This document shows, one piece after another, positions 1 through 7,860 of a DNA stretch of 11,618 nucleotides (its first letter is position 1; the number at the start of each line of letters is the position of its first letter). Under the pieces are notes generated by a model. It worked only from the letters and a program-made list of their open reading frames with translations, was not told the origin of the DNA and did not search any database. Position numbers and translations under genes: made by a program. Source of the stretch: Bryobacterales bacterium (GTDB taxonomy: Bacteria > Acidobacteriota > Terriglobia > Bryobacterales > Bryobacteraceae); the NCBI GenBank assembly GCA_003132905.1, contig PKZC01000368.1, forward strand, positions 22,300-33,917, in the 5' to 3' direction.

Positions 1-729
1 TTGCTTGAGACGGCGCTGGTACATCGCGTCGCGTTTAACCCCGCCACATCGGAGAGATTGTTCCGCCTCGGGGCTACCGATATCACGCGGGTTACCATAC
101 TGCCGGCGCTCATGAAACGCTTGCAGGCGACAGCCCGAAGCGTCGGCATTGAACTTCAGGATATATCCGACGGGACTCCTCGACTTCTGCATGGCGGACG
201 CTTGGACTTAGCTGTAGGATTCCTGCCGTCGGCCGGCTCGGGCTTCTGTCAGCAGAGGCTGGTAAAAGACCGGTTCGTTTGCGCCGTGCGGGCGAATCAC
301 TCGCGCATCAGCGATACCCTCAGTTTGGAGCAATTCGAGAGCGAGCCTCACGTGGTGCTCACTATGCCCGGCAGCGGTATCGAAGTGGTCGAGAAGGCGC
401 TGGAGACGAATCGCATCTCCCGCAAAGTGCGTTTGCGCCTTCCGGGATGCTTCGGAATTTCCAGTATGATCACCGGCGCCGATTGCCTGGCCGTCGTTCC
501 AGAACAACTGGGACGGCTGATCGCCAGCGCCGGGCGCATCAAGCTTCTGCCGCTTCCATTCGCCCTCCCGCCCTACTATGTGATGCAACATTGGCACGAG
601 CGCTATACACACGATCCGGCCAGCAAGTGGCTTCGCGCCGTGATTGCAGACCTGTTCCGCGAGAAGGGCCTCTCTTCAGGCGATACCGACCCGGGCATAG
701 CAGCTGCGAGCAACGGGCAAAATCATTAG
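1..729 (+). CDS. LysR-type transcriptional regulator, C-terminal part (5' truncated by window edge)
   Basis: The visible 242 residues are the effector-binding (substrate-binding) domain of a LysR-type regulator. The N-terminal winged helix-turn-helix is absent because the gene enters from the left edge; the TTG at base 1 is not a credible start. Family signatures include FNPATSERLFRLGATD near residues 12-27, followed by ILPALMKRLQ, then the HGGRLDLAVGFLP stretch and a VCAVRANHSRI segment. These resemble the NodD/LinR/PcpR-like branch, which often senses aromatic compounds. LysR proteins are normally about 300 residues, so roughly 60-80 are missing. The gene ends at TAG 727-729, 115 bp before the first ATG of the O-demethylase frame on the same strand. 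Control of that gene is plausible but inferred. Family call is firm; the ligand is unknown. Confidence 0.9.
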   Translation: MLETALVHRVAFNPATSERLFRLGATDITRVTILPALMKRLQATARSVGIELQDISDGTPRLLHGGRLDLAVGFLPSAGSGFCQQRLVKDRFVCAVRANHSRISDTLSLEQFESEPHVVLTMPGSGIEVVEKALETNRISRKVRLRLPGCFGISSMITGADCLAVVPEQLGRLIASAGRIKLLPLPFALPPYYVMQHWHERYTHDPASKWLRAVIADLFREKGLSSGDTDPGIAAASNGQNH

Positions 730-758
730 GATTGATATGGTGGGTCAACCGGACATTA

Positions 759-787
759 TCGACTTAAACCGCGCTACGGGGTATTCT
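759..787 (+). promoter_or_regulatory. Weak candidate promoter for the O-demethylase gene
   Basis: TCGACT (759-764) and TATTCT (782-787) are separated by 17 bp. Each hexamer matches four of six sigma70 consensus bases. The TCGACT -35 candidate is the same as that of the receptor promoter at 6032-6037. The pair sits about 120 bp before GTG 908. It is weak, and an activator such as the adjacent LysR protein would fit, but no experiment or conservation backs it here. Confidence 0.25.
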
Positions 788-791
788 TGCA

Positions 792-810
792 GGGATGTGT
801 TGCGCATCCC
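792..810 (+). other. Short hairpin in the leader of the O-demethylase gene
   Basis: GGGATG (792-797) is the exact reverse complement of CATCCC (805-810). A T-G wobble (798/804) and a G-C pair (799/803) extend the stem to eight pairs around a 3-nt loop. It lies just after the candidate -10. It could be an mRNA leader hairpin or an operator; nothing distinguishes these. No U-tract follows, so it is not an intrinsic terminator. Confidence 0.3.
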
Positions 811-823
811 CCTATTCCGTTGA

Positions 824-2308
<1,485 letters not shown>

Positions 2309-2361
2309 TCGAAATCTCCAAAGAGCTTGGGGCTGACTCCACTGACAGGCTCGAATCAACC

Positions 2362-2697
2362 ATGGCGCAAGACCGAAACTCGCAGCCGGTAACCGCGGCA
2401 AGCCCGAGCAAACCGCCGACCAGGATGTCTAGTATCTCCGAGCAACGTTGGAACCGGCTGCTTCGTGAATTCCGTCGAGCGGTCTGCGCCGAGTACCCCA
2501 ATCCAGGACGAAAAGATTGCCCCGGCAGGGAGGCTTTGCGAGACCTGGCTGAGCGCATTGTACTGCGCCGAGACCTGCAAACAGATCCTCGCTGGAAGCA
2601 TGCCCTGCAGTGTGGGCCTTGCTACGAGGAGTATATCGCTCTGAAAGACATGCGCACGTCAGTTCCTCAGACCGGTTCGCGCCAGCACTGGGGATGA
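2362..2697 (+). CDS. Small four-cysteine protein, possible zinc-binding domain, function unknown
   Basis: The frame encodes a soluble protein of about 111 residues from ATG 2362, with no signal peptide or membrane segment. The first 20 or so residues are polar and probably disordered. The rest looks folded: an Arg-rich helix (SEQRWNRLLREFRRAV), then C-x10-C, then a helical stretch, and near the end WKHALQCGPCYEEYIALK. The four cysteines, two of them CxxC, suggest a structural metal site. The CGPCYEEY segment recalls small proteins often seen in Acidobacteria and the C-terminal half of anti-sigma-factor zinc fingers (zf-HC2), but a full H-x3-C-x2-C motif is missing. Start choice is uncertain: TTG 2284 (overlapping the previous gene) and ATG 2425 are also in frame, and none has a strong ribosome binding site. 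It lies 53 bp after the O-demethylase and may be cotranscribed. Confidence 0.6.
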   Translation: MAQDRNSQPVTAASPSKPPTRMSSISEQRWNRLLREFRRAVCAEYPNPGRKDCPGREALRDLAERIVLRRDLQTDPRWKHALQCGPCYEEYIALKDMRTSVPQTGSRQHWG

Positions 2698-2725
2698 GTC
2701 TGGATCCCCAATCCTGGCGCGTTCC
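2674..2725. terminator. Long imperfect hairpin between convergent genes, probable bidirectional terminator
   Basis: CGCGCCAG (2678-2685) and TGGGGAT (2689-2695) pair with CTGGCGCG (2714-2721) and ATCCCCA (2704-2710). A 3-by-3 internal mismatch (CAC opposite ATC) separates the two stems, and the loop is 8 nt (2696-2703). Two further G-C pairs lie beyond a 2-by-2 T-T mismatch. The left arm includes the end of the small cysteine protein gene and its stop codon. The receptor gene ends at 2750 on the other strand. No U-tract follows on either strand, so it is not a classical intrinsic terminator. It could also act as an mRNA-stabilising end or be a dispersed palindrome. Confidence 0.55.
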
Positions 2726-2749
2726 CTGACAATCTTGAAAATCAACTTC

Positions 2750-5700
2750 TTAGAACAACAGCTTCAGGGCAAACTGGATCTGCCGCGAAGAAGTTGTGGT
2801 GTAGGTGATCTGCCCGAACGTCGAGTTGGGGATGCCGGTACCGCCCGGACCCTGTGAGAAGGCAGTGGGGTTAGGCAACCCGAAACTTGGATGGTTGGCA
2901 ATGTTGAAGAACTCGGCGCGGAACTGAAGGCGGACCTGTTCGTGAATCCGAGTGTCCTTCAGCAACGCCATGTCCAGATCTACCAGACCGGGGCCCGACA
3001 GATAGTCTCTCTGAAGATTGCCGAGCGTACCAACCGCTGGCACCGTGAAGGCATTCACGTTGGCGTAACCGTTGACGCTGCCGATAATGGGGTTGACGCC
3101 CGATACGATGTTGGGCCGCTCTTCGCCGCTATTTCCGTTTCCGGCTTGATCAAACCCAAGCAGTACGTTCCACGGCGCACCGCTCGAGTACGTAAAGTTG
3201 CCGCTCAGTTGCCACCCGCTTACCAGCGCGTTGCCTTTAAAGGGAAATGAGTAGACGCTGCTGTACTTCACAAATTGCGACCGGTCAAACTGGCAGCGGC
3301 CTTCGTCGTAGGAGCCGCTCAGCGCATCAGTAAAGGGGGCACCGCCCTCGAGGCCGGAGGTGCCGGAGGTGTTGTCTATGCATTTGGACCAGGTGTAGGA
3401 AAGCTGGCCTTGTATGTTGTGCGAGAAGCGCCGGTTCAGGCCCACCTGCAGAGAGTTATAATGCGAGTCTCCCACTGGCGCCTCGCTGCTGAGAGCGCCC
3501 AGAGCGGGATTCTCACGCGGGTTACTAACGATCGCACCAGATGGCGACAAAGAGCCAAAATATGGGACGCCGTTCACGTAGTTAGGCTCCACGGGATTGA
3601 TGTCGCGGCCTTCATACAAGTGCAGGCCTCGCGAGCCAACGTAGCCCACCGTCAAAGTAGTGTTTTCAAACAATTCGCGCTGGATGTTGATATTCCACTG
3701 GTACATATGCGGCGTATCGTGGACGTTGTAATCCATACCAACGATCTCGGATGGAATCGAGTAGCCCTTCGAGAACGCGTTCGGGAACGGGGGAAATATC
3801 TCGAAGGCCAGCTCGTAGGGCTTGTTGAAGTAATAACCGGAAGCGTAGGTGCGGGCGCGAATGGGATCGTAGAAAATTCCGGCGCCTACGCGAATCGAGG
3901 TCTTGTGATCTTTAAATGGGTCAAACGCCAAGCCGATTCGCGGGTCCCAGTTCCTGGTAGAGGGGTTTGACGCGAAAACGTGCGTGACAGGAACGAAGGT
4001 TCCAAACGGAGGATTGATTATGTTATTCAGTGGTTGCAAGTTCGTAACGGGATTGGTGACGAACTCATACCGGACACCGAAGTTGACCGTCAACCTGGAA
4101 GTCGCCTTCCACTCATCCTGAGCGTATCCGTCGACCTCAATTTCGCGGAAGTCGCGAGTGGAGTCCGTATAGGGGGGGATGGGTCCAATAAAGAGGAACG
4201 GGTTCCCTTCGAGAAAATTAGGGATGCTGGTAAACGTGTAGGAGCCGCCCCACCATCCGTCTTGCGTGAAGTTGCTCTGCACCCGGCTGAATAATCCGCC
4301 AAACTTGAAGCTGTGAGACCCCTTGTTCCAGATCACGTCGTCGGCCACGGGGAATTTGTTTTGCACTTGGCTCAGCGGAGCGAAGATGCTGGTGCCGATC
4401 GCGGTAAGGCCCGTGATGGCGACTCCGCCGTTTTGGTGGTCGCTGTAGAAATTGAGCGCGGGCGTTGGATTTAGATTAACTTGATTGTCGGCCTCTTTGG
4501 TTCGCGTGAAGCTGAAGCGCGCCAGGTTCACCAAGTTCGAGGAAATCAACCGCCGCCACTCCACTGTTGCGAAGTGGTTGGCCGTTATGCCCTGTTCCGG
4601 CCAGGTGGGCGGTAGCGGCGAACCAAGGAACGGCAAAACGGTGCTGGCGCCGTCGTGGACGTAGCGCACAAAGAACGAATTCTTGTCGTCCATCGTGTAA
4701 TCGATACGCGTCAAAAGGTAATTTTCGTCGCCGGTCTGGCTGGCAACCTCCGGCACCTCCAGAATGCCATTCGGTGATACTGCCGTTGTCTGGGGATAAA
4801 GAGCTAACACGGGCGCCGCCGCTGCGCTCACTCCGACGTTTGCCAATCCGCCCGCGCATGCAAGATTTGGAGCCAGGGCGCACGGCACCAGCCCCTTAAG
4901 CATATTGGCGTCGGGGATAAACGCGGGCATGGTTGAGCCCTGTGACTTCCTCAACTCCTCGTCGTTGAAAAAGAAAAACAACTTGTCCTTCTTGATGGGC
5001 CCGCCAATGCTGCCGCCAAACTGATTTTGGTTAAAAGCAGGTACGGACGAACCGTCAAAGAAGTTGCGCGCGTCCAAGTCGCTGTTGCGAAAGAATTCGT
5101 ACGCGGAGCCGTGAAAACTGTTGGTGCCGGATTTGCTGGCCGTATTCACCACCGCGCCATTGCCGCCGAATTGAGCGCTGTACGTGTTGGTGAGTACCGA
5201 GAATTCGGCGATGGCCTCAATGCCGAGCGTAGTGCCCAACACGCCCGAACCCGACCCGTGGGCCCAGAAGCCTTGAATGTCGACGTCGTCCAGAAGATAC
5301 GCCTGGCCTTCCGACCTTGCGCCAGAAACGCTGAAGTTAGCCTCTAGCCCGTACAGCAAGTTCGCGCCCCCGGCTGGGGCTCCGACTCCGTTTCCCGTTG
5401 TGATTCCTGGCGCCAGCGCGATGAGGTCGGTAAAATTGCGGCCGTTCAACGGCAGGTCCGCAATTTGTTTCTGTTCCACTACCGAGGAAAGAGTAGACGA
5501 AACAACGTCCACCTGAGAAGCCTGTCCTTCGACGGTTACCGTTTGCTGCTGCTGGCCGGGCGAAAGCGCAACGTCCACGACCAACTGGCTGCCGACAGTG
5601 GGCGTTATGCCCTTGCGGACTACGGTCTGAAATCCCATGGCCGATGCCTGCACTTCATAGTTGCCCACGATCAAATCCACCACCGTGTAGCGGCCCTGCG

Positions 5701-5920
5701 AATCGGTTTTCACCGTCTGCCTGACGCCTGTCTCCACATTTGTAACTTGCACCGACGCGCCGGGCACAACCGCCCCCGATACATCCGTGACGGTGCCTAA
5801 CAGCGTCGCGTTTGCTCCCTGTCCGTTCACCAGGTTCGGCAGCGCGAGCAATGCAAGCAGCAGGCCGAAAACCATTGCAGTGAAAACGCACTTGTTACGA
5901 CGTGGTTTTAGATGTGCCAT
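2750..5920 (-). CDS. Oar-like TonB-dependent outer-membrane receptor with N-terminal carboxypeptidase-regulatory-like domain
   Basis: This 1056-residue protein is a large outer-membrane beta-barrel for energised uptake (TonB/ExbBD supply the force). A Sec signal peptide covers residues 1-33 (basic MAHLKPRRNK, a Leu-rich core, cleavage near VNG/Q). Residues about 38-120 form a CarboxypepD_reg/CnaB-like beta-sandwich (GTVTDVSGAVVPGASVQVTN, then DSQGRYTV). A plug domain follows with the phylum-typical LPLNGRNFTDLIALAPG near 156-172. The rest is barrel, with features such as NFGVRYEF and HMYQWNINIQREL, ending in ALKLLF with the terminal Phe used for barrel assembly. ATG 5920 is chosen because GGGGAGATTAGGA lies just upstream; an open frame back to 6064 runs through the promoter and gives no signal peptide at its N-terminus. 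The GntR gene lies 175 bp upstream on the same strand. No SusD partner is present. Cargo is unknown; in Acidobacteria such receptors are usually linked to plant or microbial polymers. Confidence 0.93.
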   Translation of the reverse strand: MAHLKPRRNKCVFTAMVFGLLLALLALPNLVNGQGANATLLGTVTDVSGAVVPGASVQVTNVETGVRQTVKTDSQGRYTVVDLIVGNYEVQASAMGFQTVVRKGITPTVGSQLVVDVALSPGQQQQTVTVEGQASQVDVVSSTLSSVVEQKQIADLPLNGRNFTDLIALAPGITTGNGVGAPAGGANLLYGLEANFSVSGARSEGQAYLLDDVDIQGFWAHGSGSGVLGTTLGIEAIAEFSVLTNTYSAQFGGNGAVVNTASKSGTNSFHGSAYEFFRNSDLDARNFFDGSSVPAFNQNQFGGSIGGPIKKDKLFFFFNDEELRKSQGSTMPAFIPDANMLKGLVPCALAPNLACAGGLANVGVSAAAAPVLALYPQTTAVSPNGILEVPEVASQTGDENYLLTRIDYTMDDKNSFFVRYVHDGASTVLPFLGSPLPPTWPEQGITANHFATVEWRRLISSNLVNLARFSFTRTKEADNQVNLNPTPALNFYSDHQNGGVAITGLTAIGTSIFAPLSQVQNKFPVADDVIWNKGSHSFKFGGLFSRVQSNFTQDGWWGGSYTFTSIPNFLEGNPFLFIGPIPPYTDSTRDFREIEVDGYAQDEWKATSRLTVNFGVRYEFVTNPVTNLQPLNNIINPPFGTFVPVTHVFASNPSTRNWDPRIGLAFDPFKDHKTSIRVGAGIFYDPIRARTYASGYYFNKPYELAFEIFPPFPNAFSKGYSIPSEIVGMDYNVHDTPHMYQWNINIQRELFENTTLTVGYVGSRGLHLYEGRDINPVEPNYVNGVPYFGSLSPSGAIVSNPRENPALGALSSEAPVGDSHYNSLQVGLNRRFSHNIQGQLSYTWSKCIDNTSGTSGLEGGAPFTDALSGSYDEGRCQFDRSQFVKYSSVYSFPFKGNALVSGWQLSGNFTYSSGAPWNVLLGFDQAGNGNSGEERPNIVSGVNPIIGSVNGYANVNAFTVPAVGTLGNLQRDYLSGPGLVDLDMALLKDTRIHEQVRLQFRAEFFNIANHPSFGLPNPTAFSQGPGGTGIPNSTFGQITYTTTSSRQIQFALKLLF

Positions 5921-5991
5921 TTTCCTAATCTCCCCTTTTTTTACGCGACCCCAAAAAACAGCACGCACCGCGACCCCTATCGCGCGGCGTT

Positions 5992-5999
5992 TGCATGCA
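5992..5999. promoter_or_regulatory. TGCATGCA operator candidate, receptor promoter
   Basis: Perfect 8-bp palindrome in the 175-bp gap between the GntR gene and the receptor gene. It lies 9 bp downstream of the predicted TATACT -10 on the minus strand, so it would cover the transcription start, a classic repressor position. The same octamer occurs in the two other promoter regions of this locus. Confidence 0.6.
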
Positions 6000-6008
6000 T
6001 ACCGGGCG

Positions 6009-6037
6009 AGTATATATGTGGTGACTGCGTTAGTCGA
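6009..6037 (-). promoter_or_regulatory. Predicted sigma70-type promoter of the receptor gene
   Basis: On the minus strand, TCGACT (6037-6032, 4/6 match to -35) and TATACT (6014-6009, 5/6 match to -10) are 17 bp apart. Transcription would start near 6002, leaving a leader of about 80 nt before ATG 5920. The TGCATGCA palindrome at 5992-5999 would sit at about +3 to +10. No terminator was seen after the GntR stop, so read-through from the regulator gene may also contribute. Confidence 0.5.
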
Positions 6038-6095
6038 GAGGCTAAGGCTGATAGTGCGAATCACTGTTCCTGATAAGCACTACGTTTGCGGCAGT

Positions 6096-6866
6096 TTACA
6101 GCTGTATCAACTTGGCGCCAGGCAAGTCGGCTGGGACCTCCGAGTTCCTCAGAGCGTCTTCGAGATTGCGCCGCGCAACGCGTGCGTGTTCGCGCGTGAG
6201 GATTTCCGCACGCATACCTTCGCGATTCAGGATGGCGTCCACGATGCCGCAATGCTGATCCGCTGAAATCAAGAAAAGCTCGCGCAGATCGCTTGAAATG
6301 TACTGTCGCTTCAAGAACGCGCTGGGAGAGGCAAACGGCAGTGAACAGGCCTGCTGGATGGCGCGGCGCAACATCCGGCTGCGCGATAAATCGAGCAAAC
6401 CGGCATGAAAACGCGCATTCAGATCGATATATAGGTTGAACGTCTCCATCGACAGTTTCTTGGTGCGCCGCACCAAACTGAGGATTTCGTAGCTGGTGGA
6501 CTGCAGGGGAGCAAGCTCGCTGGGCTGTTTGAATCTCTCGGCCACAAGTCTGGCTGCTGCGCCTTCCAGCAAACCACGGAGTTCAATGGCATCGTAGATG
6601 TCCTCCGTCGAAAATCGTTGAACTACGAATCCACGGGTGGGGCGGACCTCAAGAAAGCCTTCATGCGCCAAACGCTCGAGAGCGAGATGCAACGGAATAC
6701 GGGAGACCTTGAGCTCCGCGGCCAATGGCACTTCCCGAATGCGCTCGCCCGGCCGGAAGCGGCCCTGTAATAACATCTCGCGCAGCGAGAGGACTGCGCG
6801 CGCCGTTTGAGACGAAGCTTTCGCTTCAATTCCGGGCGTTTTTGCAGCCGGCTTCATTTTTTCCAT
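6096..6866 (-). CDS. GntR-family transcriptional regulator, FadR/FCD subfamily
   Basis: This 256-residue protein is a DNA-binding repressor or activator. Residues about 18-84 are the GntR winged helix-turn-helix (LREMLLQGRFRPGERIREV, then ELKVSRIPLHLALERLAHEG, then the wing RPTRGFVV). Residues about 90-240 are the all-helical FCD ligand-binding domain. Candidate metal or carboxylate-ligand residues are Asn150, His154 (NARFH), His205 (DQHCG) and His227 (REHAR); Asn replaces the usual Asp at the first position. The recognition helix has His60 and Leu61 where most relatives have Arg-Glu (PVREAL). ATG 6866 is preferred because GGGAAGG precedes it at about 9 nt; GTG 6875 and ATG 6857 are alternatives. 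It lies upstream of the receptor on the same strand and divergent to the secreted protein gene. The palindromes in all three promoters suggest local and autogenous control. FCD ligands are usually small organic acids; the one here is unknown. Confidence 0.92.
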   Translation of the reverse strand: MEKMKPAAKTPGIEAKASSQTARAVLSLREMLLQGRFRPGERIREVPLAAELKVSRIPLHLALERLAHEGFLEVRPTRGFVVQRFSTEDIYDAIELRGLLEGAAARLVAERFKQPSELAPLQSTSYEILSLVRRTKKLSMETFNLYIDLNARFHAGLLDLSRSRMLRRAIQQACSLPFASPSAFLKRQYISSDLRELFLISADQHCGIVDAILNREGMRAEILTREHARVARRNLEDALRNSEVPADLPGAKLIQL

Positions 6867-6884
6867 TGCCTGCACCTTCCCATG

Positions 6885-6890
6885 AGTATA
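6885..6890 (-). promoter_or_regulatory. Candidate -10 element of the GntR gene
   Basis: TATACT on the minus strand (6890-6885), identical to the -10 candidate of the receptor promoter. With a 17-bp spacer the -35 region falls on the TGCATGCA palindrome at 6905-6912 and has no good consensus. The leader would be only about 12 nt to ATG 6866, favouring that start or ATG 6857. Confidence 0.4.
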
Positions 6891-6904
6891 TTCGTACTAT
6901 TTGA

Positions 6905-6912
6905 TGCATGCA
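6905..6912. promoter_or_regulatory. TGCATGCA operator candidate 1, GntR promoter
   Basis: Perfect palindrome, extended to ATGCATGCAT (6904-6913). It lies in the spacer and -35 region of the predicted GntR gene promoter, where bound protein would block RNA polymerase. Its start is 22 bp from the next copy at 6927, about two helical turns, so two dimers could sit on the same DNA face. Confidence 0.6.
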
Positions 6913-6926
6913 TTCAATCGACTATC

Positions 6927-6934
6927 TGCATGCA
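6927..6934. promoter_or_regulatory. TGCATGCA operator candidate 2, GntR/secreted-protein divergent region
   Basis: Second perfect copy in the 160-bp divergent region. It lies upstream of the GntR gene promoter and about 42 bp upstream of the TTGACA of the rightward promoter, so it could influence both directions or cooperate with the copy at 6905-6912. Confidence 0.55.
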
Positions 6935-6975
6935 AGCCGACCGCGTCGAGCCATTGCATCTAAAGCGGCTCTGCG

Positions 6976-7005
6976 TTGACAAGCGATCACACAAGAATAT
7001 ATACT
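6976..7005 (+). promoter_or_regulatory. Predicted strong sigma70-type promoter of the secreted-protein gene
   Basis: A perfect TTGACA -35 box (6976-6981) is followed by TATATA (6998-7003, 16-bp spacer) or TATACT (7000-7005, 18-bp spacer). Transcription would start near 7012, about 15 nt before ATG 7027. The TTG of the -35 box is itself an in-frame potential start codon, but it lies upstream of the transcript and should not be used. Confidence 0.6.
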
Positions 7006-7023
7006 AAAACCGCTTTTGGGAAA

Positions 7024-7031
7024 TGCATGCA
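7024..7031. promoter_or_regulatory. TGCATGCA operator candidate overlapping the start codon of the secreted-protein gene
   Basis: Fourth perfect copy, again extended to ATGCATGCAT (7023-7032). The ATG start codon at 7027-7029 lies inside it. It would be at about +12 to +19 relative to the predicted transcription start, suited to repression by roadblock or by occluding polymerase. Confidence 0.6.
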
Positions 7032-7848
7032 TTATATCATCTGTAAGACTGTCGTCCCAATCACCTGCCTGCTCGGGCTCGCGCTGTGTCTGCCGATTAA
7101 CGCGCAAACACCGAACGCGAACACCCTAACGGCTCCCGCAGGCTCACAAGCTTATCCTTCCGGGTCAGAATCGAAAACGGGAGCGGCGAAGGCCGCTTGG
7201 CCGCCTTCCGGCCCGACGCCCCGCACCGCGGATGGCAAACCAGATCTTTCCGGCGCTTGGGCACCGAACGCGATTCGTCAAAACGTGGACTTGGTAGGCA
7301 CCGGAGTCCAGGTTCCTTTCCAGCCCTGGGCCGAGAAAGTGTACCAGCAACATAAAGACAACATCTCGAGGGACGATCCCGAAGCGCGCTGTCTTCCTCC
7401 TGGCGTGCCACGCATGACCACCACGCCCTATCCGTTTCGTATTGTCCAGACACCGGGCTTGACGATGATCGTGTATGAAGGCGGAGCGCATGTGTGGCGT
7501 CAGATCTTCACCGATGGGCGTCCGCATTCTGAAGATCCGAATCCCTCCTGGCTCGGTGAATCGATCGGCCATTGGGAAGGCGATACTTTTGTAATCGACA
7601 CGATTGGGTTTAACGGCAAGGCTTGGCTTGATGAGGCGGGCTTGCCCACCACGGAATCTTTGCACGTCATTGAGCGCTTCCGCCGTCCCGATCTCGGGCA
7701 TCTGGAAGTTGAAAACACCGTCGACGATCCTAAGGCGTACACCAAGCCGTGGTCATTCACCACTCATCCGATTATGCTGAAAGGCGAACTGATGGAATAT
7801 ATCTGTCAGGAAAACAATCGGGATGTGGAGCACTTAGTCGGCAAGTAG
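7027..7848 (+). CDS. Secreted/periplasmic protein of the acidobacterial 'DGKPDLSGAW' type, function unknown
   Basis: The 273-residue product has a Sec signal peptide (hydrophobic VVPITCLLGLALCLPINA, cleavage near Ala26/Gln27), a Pro/Ser/Thr-rich linker to about residue 60, and then a conserved domain. Recognisable family motifs are PRTADGKPDLSGAWAP (65-80), ARCLPPGVPRM (120-130), IVYEGG..VWRQIFTDGRPH (148-167), SIGHWEGDTFVIDTIGFN (179-196) and YICQENNRD near the C-terminus. Such proteins are very numerous in Acidobacteria and I know no assigned biochemical role. Cys122 and Cys260 could form a disulfide. ATG 7027 is chosen because it gives a clean signal peptide, follows GGGAA at 4 nt, and lies downstream of the predicted promoter; an in-frame TTG 6976 is part of the -35 box. 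The gene is divergent from the GntR regulator and shares its palindrome. It ends 12 bp from the stop of the convergent ankyrin gene. Confidence 0.85.
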   Translation: MHYIICKTVVPITCLLGLALCLPINAQTPNANTLTAPAGSQAYPSGSESKTGAAKAAWPPSGPTPRTADGKPDLSGAWAPNAIRQNVDLVGTGVQVPFQPWAEKVYQQHKDNISRDDPEARCLPPGVPRMTTTPYPFRIVQTPGLTMIVYEGGAHVWRQIFTDGRPHSEDPNPSWLGESIGHWEGDTFVIDTIGFNGKAWLDEAGLPTTESLHVIERFRRPDLGHLEVENTVDDPKAYTKPWSFTTHPIMLKGELMEYICQENNRDVEHLVGK

Positions 7849-7860
7849 CCGCTTCGTGAT

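Noticed and set aside
732..748. TTGA-N9-TCAA dyad as a LysR box
   Set aside because: Four-base arms are expected by chance, the geometry is not a T-N11-A box, and it lies at the very end of lysR, far from the candidate promoter.
279..767. A 162-codon plus-strand frame overlapping the LysR gene
   Set aside because: It is a shifted frame of the LysR coding sequence, Arg-rich and without any recognisable motif.
2891..3970. Several plus-strand open frames inside the receptor gene
   Set aside because: They are antisense to a clear TonB-dependent receptor and show no domain or ribosome binding site.
5921..6064. N-terminal extension of the receptor frame to 6064
   Set aside because: It covers the predicted promoter and palindrome, would bury the signal peptide about 48 residues in, and ATG 5920 has a good ribosome binding site.
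6976..7026. TTG 6976 as start of the secreted protein
   Set aside because: The TTG is part of a perfect TTGACA -35 box, and starting there places the signal peptide internally.
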